Shown here in pieces: positions 25,351 through 34,100 of a DNA stretch of 34,943 nt. How positions within the stretch are numbered: the first letter of the stretch is position 1; the number at the start of each line of letters is the position of its first letter. This DNA comes from Candidatus Microgenomates bacterium (GTDB lineage Bacteria > Patescibacteriota > Microgenomatia > Daviesbacterales > UBA10151): NCBI GenBank assembly GCA_016182045.1, contig JACOYE010000002.1, positions 1 to 34,943 of the forward strand, in the 5' to 3' direction. The notes below the pieces were generated by a model. That model ran no database searches and had not been told where the DNA came from. It saw only the letters and a list, made by a program, of their open reading frames with translations. Made by a program: the position numbers and the translations under genes.

Positions 25351-27521
25351 TTTAATAAGAAACTTATATTTATTGTTTTTACTCCTTTAAAGCATGAATT
25401 TTCATTTTTGGGATGAATTTGAATAACCATAGCAGGCTCTGCAGCAAACTCATATTCTAACACTCCCCCTAAATCTTTTTTCTCCAAATTGGAGTGTAAT
25501 TCCCTATGACCACTTTGGTCAACAAACAACACTCTTTCATTCCCCTCCTCACCTATTAAACACTCAGGATTGGCATAATCTAAAGTAATTCTGGTAACCA
25601 GAACTTGTTTTTCTAAATTCACTTTCCAATAATATAACTCACCTGATCTTAGTTCATTTAATATTAAACCATAATCAGTTTTTTCTTTATTAAATTCCGG
25701 CTTTAGAAACTGTTTGTCATTTTTATAGATAGTGAGTAATGATACCCCGTCAACAATTATTTCGTGAACGGGACTTAAAAATTTTTCAGGGTATCTTTTG
25801 GCAAAAATAGGAGGATTCTCTGGATTAAGAGGCACTAATATATATTCACCTTTTTGCTCATATCCTGAAAAATGGTGGGGGGAAATTGAGATATCCCTTC
25901 TTAGGAATAAAGGAGAGAGGGAAAAATCAGGACCCTGCAGATGAGCTATATTGGCATCCGTGGGAGCATTTTTATTAAGCCACATTGCTGCCTGTTTATA
26001 AATATTGTCATTGCTGGATCCCCAACTAATCATATTTCGGTTATAAGCTCCTTTTAATCCTTCAATTAGACTATTAAAATAATAATTTTGGTTAGGATGA
26101 AGCCTAATGATTGGCACAAGCAATATAATTGTTATAACAGTTATAATAGTTATAATTATTATATTATTCCTAGTCTTCCTTACCAGGTAAAATCCCCCCA
26201 CTCCGGCCAGTAATGCCATAGCTGGGATAATTTCCATCACCTGCCTGATTTCCCCATAGCCCCAGGTTTTGGGAGTGGATACCCGAAGCAGAGTTACTAC
26301 GATCCAGCTTAAAATTAAATACCCTGATTTTAATCCGCCAACTGGCGGACCCCCTCTTTCCCTAATCACACCTATCATCCCTACCACCCCCAAAATTAAA
26401 ATTATCTCTGGAGTTTGAAAAAGTAATAGAGTAGGTACATACCAAGCCAGATTAAAGGAACTAGATCTGGATCCAACATCACTATAAAATCCTAGGATTC
26501 CTTTCAATTTTCCTAAAGGATCGTCCCAAAGATATGGCCAGATTAAAATTATAAATGCTATTACCCCTACCCCCCCTACCAACCCTAATACCCCTAACCT
26601 CCTCGCTTCGCGAAGCGAGCCCAACTTAAACCAAGCTTTAAACTCTTCAGTTTTTCTGATTAAAAATAACCAGGGAATTAAGATAAAAGGCAAAAAAACA
26701 ATATTCCATTTTGTAGCTAAAGCCAAAGCCACAAATATTATAAATACCCCAAATCTTCCCAATCCCCCCCATCTCCCTGACCTGTCCTGAGCGTAGTCGA
26801 AGGATCTCCCTTCTTTTACCCAAAGATAAAAGGCCCAGATAGCTCCCATGAAAAATACAGCCTGCGAGGGATCTTTCATATTAATATGTGATTCTGCAAA
26901 GTAGAAAGGATGGAAAGCCAAAGATAAACCTGCTGCCAAACTAGCCAGATAAGATCCACTAATCTCATAAGTAAAGAGAGCCGCCAGAAATACACCCAAA
27001 GCTGAAATTAAAATATAGATTAGTTGGTAACTTTCAATATCCCCCAACACACCCAACCACCCATAAAAAAATCTGTTAGATAAGGCAGCCAAAATATCTA
27101 TCAAAGGAGGATGTCCACCATCAAAATTCAACCAAAACTCTCCTCCCCACCCATCATATTGATAAAAACTTACTCTCTTACCCAATTTAGCCAATTGATC
27201 TTCAAATTCAGCTTTAATCAAAGGGCGTTCTGGTAAGGATACAGGCTGTTTAGGAAAGGGTGGGGCAATATATTCTGTATCACCAAGATAATAACGACTG
27301 GCATAATCTTTTGGTCCAACCAGCATGGGGGAGGTTCGTTTACCTAAATCATAACTGGTTTTACCGGTAAGGAAATAATGTAGAAAAGCCTGACCTCGCA
27401 TCATATGAATTGGTGCATCCCAATTGATGCCGTAGTGCGACAAAGTCAACACACCCACGATAAGGAAAGCAATAGCGATGACTAATGGTATAAATATCTG
27501 TCTTATTTTCACTTTTACCAT
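25347..27521 (-). CDS. GT-C/PMT-like membrane glycosyltransferase, paralog of 21537..23627
   Basis: HYGINWDAPIHMMRGQAFLHYFLTGKTSYD; AESHINMKDPSQAVFFMGAIWAFYLWV; MVKVKIRQ start preferred. Confidence 0.75.
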   Translation of the reverse strand: MVKVKIRQIFIPLVIAIAFLIVGVLTLSHYGINWDAPIHMMRGQAFLHYFLTGKTSYDLGKRTSPMLVGPKDYASRYYLGDTEYIAPPFPKQPVSLPERPLIKAEFEDQLAKLGKRVSFYQYDGWGGEFWLNFDGGHPPLIDILAALSNRFFYGWLGVLGDIESYQLIYILISALGVFLAALFTYEISGSYLASLAAGLSLAFHPFYFAESHINMKDPSQAVFFMGAIWAFYLWVKEGRSFDYAQDRSGRWGGLGRFGVFIIFVALALATKWNIVFLPFILIPWLFLIRKTEEFKAWFKLGSLREARRLGVLGLVGGVGVIAFIILIWPYLWDDPLGKLKGILGFYSDVGSRSSSFNLAWYVPTLLLFQTPEIILILGVVGMIGVIRERGGPPVGGLKSGYLILSWIVVTLLRVSTPKTWGYGEIRQVMEIIPAMALLAGVGGFYLVRKTRNNIIIITIITVITIILLVPIIRLHPNQNYYFNSLIEGLKGAYNRNMISWGSSNDNIYKQAAMWLNKNAPTDANIAHLQGPDFSLSPLFLRRDISISPHHFSGYEQKGEYILVPLNPENPPIFAKRYPEKFLSPVHEIIVDGVSLLTIYKNDKQFLKPEFNKEKTDYGLILNELRSGELYYWKVNLEKQVLVTRITLDYANPECLIGEEGNERVLFVDQSGHRELHSNLEKKDLGGVLEYEFAAEPAMVIQIHPKNENSCFKGVKTINISFLLK
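26602..26619 (-). repeat. Perfect 18-bp palindrome within CDS
   Basis: CTCGCTTCGCGAAGCGAG encoding GSLREARRL. Confidence 0.85.
26785..26804 (-). repeat. FDYAQDR-type dispersed repeat within CDS
   Basis: TCCTGAGCGTAGTCGAAGGA (minus: TCCTTCGACTACGCTCAGGA) encoding SFDYAQD. Confidence 0.85.
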
Positions 27522-27546
27522 TGTATTATATAATCCCAATAAGCCA

Positions 27547-28326
27547 ATGGGTAAACATTCTTCGCTATATTATTCACAGTTATTTCCACCGGTTTTAGCA
27601 GAAAATGGAAAACGTGTTGCCAACCAAATTATGGCATGCCTTAGATTTGTTGCTCCAAAACATAACTTTGCTCCATGTAAACTGCTTGATGTAGGCTCCA
27701 GCAACGGCCGGACAACTGTTTTTCTATCATCTTTTGTCCGCAAAGCAATTGGTGTAGATGTAGATGAATCAGCCATAAGCTGGGGTAAAAAGAACTATCA
27801 TAATAAAAAACTGAGGCTATATGTGTTTGATGGCAAAAGCATTCACTATCCTGATCAGACATTTGATTTGGTGATATTCCGTTTGTCTTATTGGTATGCA
27901 GAGGATCAGGAAAAGTTAGTTTCTGAAATTTTCCGTGTGCTCAAAAAAGGTGGGTTAGTTTTTTTTGAGGGACACAATAAACTTTACCCATTTGATACTG
28001 ACTACAAACTACCCTTTCTTCCATATCTACCATCAAGTTGGGCTAAACTTTACATAAATATGTTTAGCAACAAACCTTATTTTGCCAGAAGATATAAAAC
28101 ATATTGGGGACTAAAACAACTTTTTTCCTCATTTCAGATAACACCATTAACACCAAACATTATTAAAAACCCCAAAGCCTTTCAGTTTAAAAAACTCTAC
28201 AATTTAGCTTGGATTGGTAAAGTTTTTCCTTTATGGCTTTTGCGCTTTTTAGAGCCTTTATCCTATGATCTTATTTGGGTTCTTAGAAAACCTGCTGGGG
28301 CCAAGTCAGAAGCTTTGATACAATAA
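27547..28326 (+). CDS. SAM-dependent methyltransferase, paralog of 20792..21535
   Basis: LLDVGSSNGRTTVFLSSFVRKAIGVDVDESAI, PDQTFDLVIFRLSYWYAEDQEKLVSEIFRVLKKGGLVFFEG; TATAAT 12 nt before the ATG. Confidence 0.88.
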   Translation: MGKHSSLYYSQLFPPVLAENGKRVANQIMACLRFVAPKHNFAPCKLLDVGSSNGRTTVFLSSFVRKAIGVDVDESAISWGKKNYHNKKLRLYVFDGKSIHYPDQTFDLVIFRLSYWYAEDQEKLVSEIFRVLKKGGLVFFEGHNKLYPFDTDYKLPFLPYLPSSWAKLYINMFSNKPYFARRYKTYWGLKQLFSSFQITPLTPNIIKNPKAFQFKKLYNLAWIGKVFPLWLLRFLEPLSYDLIWVLRKPAGAKSEALIQ

Positions 28327-28330
28327 CTTA

Positions 28331-30385
28331 ATGACCAAAATTCATCTTGGCTTAATTCTTGAATTTATCCTTTTTTTAATTATCATAATTTTTGCCATAC
28401 ATCCTGTGGAGAATTTTGATTTCTGGTTTCATGTTAAATTAGGTGAACATATTTTACAAACCAAAAGCTTGCCATTTACTGATCAGTTCTCCCATACTTC
28501 TCTGGGTGCTCCTGCCATCCCCTATGAATGGCTATTTCAGGTAATTATCTACCTAATCTATAAAACACTGGGCAATCCGGGAGTTCAAGCCTTAGTGGCT
28601 TTTTTGGCTTTAGCTTATTCATTTATATTTCGCCAGATCCTTTTGGAAATCTTCCAGGTTCCTTTAGTACCCAGATTATTTTTAGTAGGCTTTTCATATG
28701 TAGCAGGTTTTGACTTTTGGGTGGAGCGGCCGCAGTCTGTTGCTTATGCACTTTTTATGATCACCCTCTATATCATCCTAAAAAGAGTTTTTACGCACAC
28801 AGGGAGACTCCTTTTGTGGCTGACCATCCCCGTCTTTTTCATTTGGACCAATTTACATGCCAGTATGGTGTTGGGGCTTTATTTATTCTTTTCTTTTGCC
28901 ATCATTTGTTTGATCAGAAAGGACCTTAAACAGGCTCGAGACCTTCTTCTGTTTGGCGTCATTAATACCCTGATCACTCTTCTTCCTCCTTTGGGAATCA
29001 AAACTTACCAGCTTTTGTATCTGTTTTTTGAAAAAAGAGACTTTATTATGGTGGTTATTTCTGAATGGGTACCTTTGTATAAACTGGGCATCAGATACTA
29101 TATCTATCTTCTGATAATCGGCCTGGCTGCCGCATCCTTATTTTGGGCTTTCCTGAAAAAAACCAGACTTCGTTCCGTCATTGCGAGGAACACTTCGGCT
29201 TCGCTCAGTGTAAACTCCGTGACGAAGCAATCTCATTCTAGTAAGATCGCCACGTCGTCCTTCGACAAGCTCAGGACTCCTCGCGATGACGTTTTGAGCT
29301 TGGATCTTTTTTTCTTTTTGCCCTTTATCCCTTTAGGTCTCCTTGTGATTTCCGGGGTCAGACAAACCCAATTTTCCATGCCAGCCATCCTGCTTTGTAC
29401 AGTACCGGCCATCCAACTTCTAAAAGGTAAGCTTAAGTTTAGTATAACGATTATAACAATTATAACTATTATAATTTTTATCTCTCTTATAACCTCCCTC
29501 TATTTTTACCGCCAGCAAGTTATATCTATTTCCAGACTCTATCCCGAACAAGCTATCCCTTTTATTAAGGCCAATCTAGCAGGAAATATGTTTAATGAAT
29601 ATCATATGGGAGGATTTTTAATGTATCAATTAGGGCCTGCTATTAAAACCTTTATTGACGGCAGGACTGACATGTTTTTACCCCAAGTTTTACCTGAATA
29701 TGACAGATTGATTAATAATGATTTTTCAGATAGGGAGTTTGCTGATTATTTCAATTTTTTGGTTCACAAATATGATGTTTCCTGGGCTATTTTAACAACT
29801 GAACGTTTTACTAAAATCAGACGTCTTGCCAGAATCATCAGAAGCGATCCTGCCTGGCACTTAGTTTTCTTTGATGATCAAGCTGACATTTATGTTAGAG
29901 ATGATGGAAAAAATCCTTCTGTTACCCAACAATTTGCCATAAAAGCTGCCACTCCTTTTGGAAAAAGGCTATACAAAGAAGGTCAAAGAGATCAGGCTGG
30001 AAAGGAATATGACAGGATGCGCTCTATTGCTCCATCTGCTGCCTCTTTAAATGCTTTGGGCTTCATGCTTTTGGAGGATAAACAATTTGATCAGGCCAGA
30101 AGTTTATTTGAACAGGCTTTAATAATTGATCCCAAATCTGCTGCCCCCAAGATGAATCTGGCTGAACTGGCTGCCAAAGATGGCAATTTAGATGAGGCCA
30201 AAAGACTTTATAAACAGGCCATCAATGATGAGCCGGACAGAGGCTTGGCCTATTTAAGACTGGGACAGCTGATTATTGAGTCAGGGGGATCTAAAAATGA
30301 GGCCAGAAAAATTTGGCAAAAAGGCTTAACATCCACTCCGGATGAGGAAGTACTGGTTAAGCTAAGAAAAGAGTTGACAGAATAA
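28331..30385 (+). CDS. Polytopic membrane protein (GT-C-like) with C-terminal TPRs and in-frame repeat insertion
   Basis: TM helices; ASLNALGFMLLEDKQFDQARSLFEQALIIDPKSAAPKMNLAELAAKDGNLDEAKRLYKQAIND (TPR); insert SVIARNTSASLSVNSVTKQSHSSKIATSSFDKLRTPRDD. Confidence 0.75.
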   Translation: MTKIHLGLILEFILFLIIIIFAIHPVENFDFWFHVKLGEHILQTKSLPFTDQFSHTSLGAPAIPYEWLFQVIIYLIYKTLGNPGVQALVAFLALAYSFIFRQILLEIFQVPLVPRLFLVGFSYVAGFDFWVERPQSVAYALFMITLYIILKRVFTHTGRLLLWLTIPVFFIWTNLHASMVLGLYLFFSFAIICLIRKDLKQARDLLLFGVINTLITLLPPLGIKTYQLLYLFFEKRDFIMVVISEWVPLYKLGIRYYIYLLIIGLAAASLFWAFLKKTRLRSVIARNTSASLSVNSVTKQSHSSKIATSSFDKLRTPRDDVLSLDLFFFLPFIPLGLLVISGVRQTQFSMPAILLCTVPAIQLLKGKLKFSITIITIITIIIFISLITSLYFYRQQVISISRLYPEQAIPFIKANLAGNMFNEYHMGGFLMYQLGPAIKTFIDGRTDMFLPQVLPEYDRLINNDFSDREFADYFNFLVHKYDVSWAILTTERFTKIRRLARIIRSDPAWHLVFFDDQADIYVRDDGKNPSVTQQFAIKAATPFGKRLYKEGQRDQAGKEYDRMRSIAPSAASLNALGFMLLEDKQFDQARSLFEQALIIDPKSAAPKMNLAELAAKDGNLDEAKRLYKQAINDEPDRGLAYLRLGQLIIESGGSKNEARKIWQKGLTSTPDEEVLVKLRKELTE
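29176..29291 (+). repeat. Composite dispersed inverted-repeat element inside CDS
   Basis: CGTCATTGCGAGGA ... TCCTCGCGATGACG outer arms (13/14 complementary) enclosing ACGAAGCAATCTC and CCTTCGACAAGCTCAGG-type modules. Confidence 0.85.
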
Positions 30386-30387
30386 CA

Positions 30388-30828
30388 CTACCTGCCGCCC
30401 GGATTTATCCTTTTAACATAAATGCCGGGAGTAAAGATTAATATTCCGGTTTGTTTAGACACTTTAGCGGTAAAGTGTCGGGTATTACCGGTAACCAGGC
30501 AATCTGCTTTACTATTGATGGCTGCGGCCAGTATCGGTGCATCCGTTGGATTGATCAAGGAACTTACCTTTTCTACCTGCTCAGCAGTCGGGTCTGCCAC
30601 TATCTCAGGAGGAGTATTGGTTAGGTAGGTTTTCAGTTGAAATAGCAGTTCTCTCTTTTTGAGCCTAAAATTGGTAACCAGCTCCTCAAGAATTTGGCGT
30701 GAGATAATCATGGTGATTTTACCTTTTGCATGCTGATTGAGGATTTGAGCTGATGGTCCCAGAGATTGATAAAAGCCGGAAAAAAGAACGTTGGTGTCGA
30801 TAAAAGGTCTGGGCTTATTTCTTGCCAT
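30388..30828 (-). CDS. PIN-domain toxin (putative VapC-like ribonuclease)
   Basis: FIDTNVLFSGF, RQILEELV, PTDAPILAAAINSKADCLVTGNTRHF; overlaps antitoxin ORF. Confidence 0.88.
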   Translation of the reverse strand: MARNKPRPFIDTNVLFSGFYQSLGPSAQILNQHAKGKITMIISRQILEELVTNFRLKKRELLFQLKTYLTNTPPEIVADPTAEQVEKVSSLINPTDAPILAAAINSKADCLVTGNTRHFTAKVSKQTGILIFTPGIYVKRINPGGR

Positions 30829-31102
30829 AGCGGGAACTGGACAATTTCTGGCGGATTTTTCTACCCATCTTTTGCAACTCTTCCTCGGTTATACCGGAGT
30901 TTAAAAAGGCTGCCTGAATCTCCCGCAATGCGGCAAGGGAGAGTGATTTTTTGGGTTTGACTATCACCCCTTCATCGGACAGGGAAACTTGAAGCCGATC
31001 TCCCACCTGAAGACCTAAAGCTTCAACCACCTCAGCGGGCAAAGTTATTTGCCGACGGGGGCGAAGAGTTATATCCAGATTAGACGATGCAATTGGATTC
31101 AT
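30815..31102 (-). CDS. AbrB/SpoVT-type antitoxin
   Basis: DITLRPRRQITLPAEVVEALGLQVGDRLQVSLSDEGVIVKPKK. Confidence 0.9.
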   Translation of the reverse strand: MNPIASSNLDITLRPRRQITLPAEVVEALGLQVGDRLQVSLSDEGVIVKPKKSLSLAALREIQAAFLNSGITEEELQKMGRKIRQKLSSSRYGKK

Positions 31103-31112
31103 GGATTTTCTG

Positions 31113-31130
31113 ATTTCTGATATCAGAAAT
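31113..31130. promoter_or_regulatory. Perfect 18-bp palindrome, candidate toxin-antitoxin operator
   Basis: ATTTCTGATATCAGAAAT between promoter (TTGACA 31160-31155, N17, TAGGAT 31137-31132, minus strand) and antitoxin ATG at 31102. Confidence 0.7.
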
Positions 31131-31183
31131 TATCCTAGCACCTTATGCGCTCATTGTCAAGCGTATGCTGTCATGACCATCCT

Positions 31184-34100
31184 CTAAAATCTGGCGCTGA
31201 TGGTAGCTTCCTTTGAGGTATCTTTAATGGACAGGGCTGTCCAGGAGAAGGCAATATCATCCGGAGCGCTCTTATTTAGCTTAATCATAAAGCCTCTGGT
31301 AGTTCTTCTGGTGACAATATAGCGGATATCTCCGCTCAAGATGGCCTGCTCCAAAGTCTGCTGAGCAGTTGTATCAGTGTTGTTGTCCAGGGTAATAGTA
31401 ACGTTAACCACTGGTATTTGATCATACTCTTTATCAAAGATGACCTCTGCACTATCCCCTCCTTTGTTGATCACCACCGAACCGGCAGTATCCTTACTAA
31501 AGACCGGCCGGCCCAAAAATGTCACATCTTTTCTGAAGATTACAGATCCCAAAAAGTCGGCGAATTCAGAAATAATCAGTTTGGAAGAGGTAATGGTATC
31601 CACCACATTTAAGACCATCTCCACAATGGCTGAATCCTTAACATGTAATCTTTGGGCAGTCAGTTGGCCTGATACTGTGGCCACGGAGGCAAACTCAATT
31701 GCCTGAAGTTGAGTACTATCATTACTCAAAAGTGCGGATGGGCCTGTCCCGAGCAAGGCCGAGGGAGTGGCCAAAGAAGCATCTACCAGAGAGGCCGAAT
31801 TACTGGCTTCAGCAGATGATGTTGCCTCCAATTGAGCCAGTTTTTGGGACAAAGAGTCAATCTTATCAGTCCAGATTTCCAATCCCTCTATACTATTAGC
31901 CTTAATTTTATCTGCAGTTAAAGTGCCGGCAAAATAGGCATTTCCAAAAGAATCAAATATGATCACTTCTTTCGGCATGCCTGTCAAGCCATCCTTTTCA
32001 CCCTTAATGATAAACTTCCCATCAGCAGTCAAATTCAAAGCTACATCTTCACCTGTGGCAGCTGAGATTTGATCCAAGTTTATATTGGAGGTGATAATTT
32101 TGGGTGCAATCAACTCAAATCCGGCAGACAACCTGTCAGTTGAGATTTCTGACAAATTCAATACATCCAGTTGATCCTTTTGGACCATAAATTGAGCAAG
32201 GGCAAATTTCCCCAGATCCAAACTGTCCAGGTTGATTAGTTGTGGCGGGTCTAAAATAGAGGTAAGAGATACCCCGTTGGCATAATCAGTCTTGATAAAG
32301 ACCATCACCATGCCTTTAGTTGAGCCTGTTTGAGGATTGGGCTCAAATGAGGTCATGGCCTGGCCAATGATTTGTCCTGCTTTGGTGGCTTTCATGGCCA
32401 CACCCGGAGTAGATGAAGAGGTCAAAAGATCTCCCACTTTAATTGGTCCGTTCTCTGTTGTTACTTCGACTGGTACCCTTCCTGCCAAAGCCACCGGTAT
32501 GGCCCGTCCACGAGTTGCATCTTTACTCTCATCAAGTACCAATCCCGGTATAGTTGAAACTATGCCTAAGATCTGATCATCATAAGGCCTATCTGTCTTT
32601 TTGGCACCTGCTGGAAGAGAACTGTCAATTGAGACAATCTGACCAGGTTCAATACTATCATCCAAAGTATAATAATTTTCCGCCAAATCTGCCCCGCCAT
32701 TTGACTGGAATGATTTAACAATCACCACTCCCAGACCTCCATTTGCTCCGGCCTGGTCAGTAGTAGTCCAAGCATAGGCACCGGATGCTCCTCCACCATA
32801 ATTTCCTCCATTAACTCCAGCTGCTCCGCTCGTACCTGATCCGGCGTGAACGGCACCCGCTCCCAACTGAGAATTACCTCCTTTACCACCTATACCATTT
32901 GCTGTAAAGTTACTTGACCCGCCAGCCTCTCCCGCCCAGTTGATATCCCCGAGGCTTCCCACACCTCCTGCTCCACCGGTGGCTATCGCTCCACCTCCTG
33001 CAGATGAATCACTCAATCCTCCACCCGTGGCTTGAAGTAAGGTACTGGTACCAAAGGTGGATGTACCACCAGCAGTACCATTATTATTACCGGCAGCGCC
33101 TCCTGTTCCTGAATCTCCCACTCCCACAGATTCTGTTGAGCCCAGTTCAGCTGCAGTAAACCACTCTTCTGAATAACCTCCACCACCTCCACCCCCGGAT
33201 CCTTCATCTGTAGCATCAACTCCTGCACTGCCTCCTCCTCCACCCACCAGCATCACCTGGACATATTGGGTTCCCGAAGGCTTGGTCCAGGTTCTGGTAC
33301 CGACCAGGTCAAATACCTGGACATTAACATCCTGGGTTGCGCAAAATACTCTGCCTGAGGAGTCTGTCTTTAAAACACCGCAAGAGCCGGTGGAGGCCAG
33401 AGTCAATGTTCCCCCTATCCCCACATTACCTATGACATGTAATCCATAGGCAGGGGAAGTGGTCCCTATCCCCACATTACCGTTGATAGCAAGTACCGTA
33501 CCTGCTGAAAGTTGTTGGTTTGCTCCTGTATATCCTATTCCTACTGTACCCTGTACAGAAAGTTTCAAGTTAGGCACGGATGTTCCAATACCAACGTTTC
33601 CTGTATCATCAAAGACGGCAAAAGTTGTTCCCCCGTCTTGGATGACAAAATCACCTAATGAATTAAGATTAAATTCAATATCTCCCGAATCAGCACTGTT
33701 GGAAATAATGCTTAAAGGCCCGGCTGTCGAGTTAGAATCAGTGGTTAACTCAAGCAGGAACTGATCTCCAGTACCATTTTGACCAGCAGCAGACTCACCA
33801 ATAGTCACACCTCGGGATGTAGCCGAAGTTAAAGCCCATTCCCAAATTATGGTGTTGTCTCCATTTAACAGAGCTGTATCATCTGTGGTGGCAGGATTCA
33901 AAGCATCCAAAGCTGTTGCTCCTCCTGAATTCTGATCTGCACCACAGCTAAATTGTCCTGTTGAGGCAGTGTAAAGTAGTTTGTCAGCAGTTGCCCCAGA
34001 ACAACTGGTTAAACCCCCACCCAACCATGAACTGCCACTGACAAAAGATGAAAAGGTGGCACCTGATGTGACTGTTAAACTACCACCTATCCCTACATTA

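Noticed and set aside
27478-27546. Upstream ATG extension of the second methyltransferase
   Set aside because: It would overlap the divergent gene's coding region; the TATAAT 12 nt upstream and the paralog alignment favour ATG at 27547.
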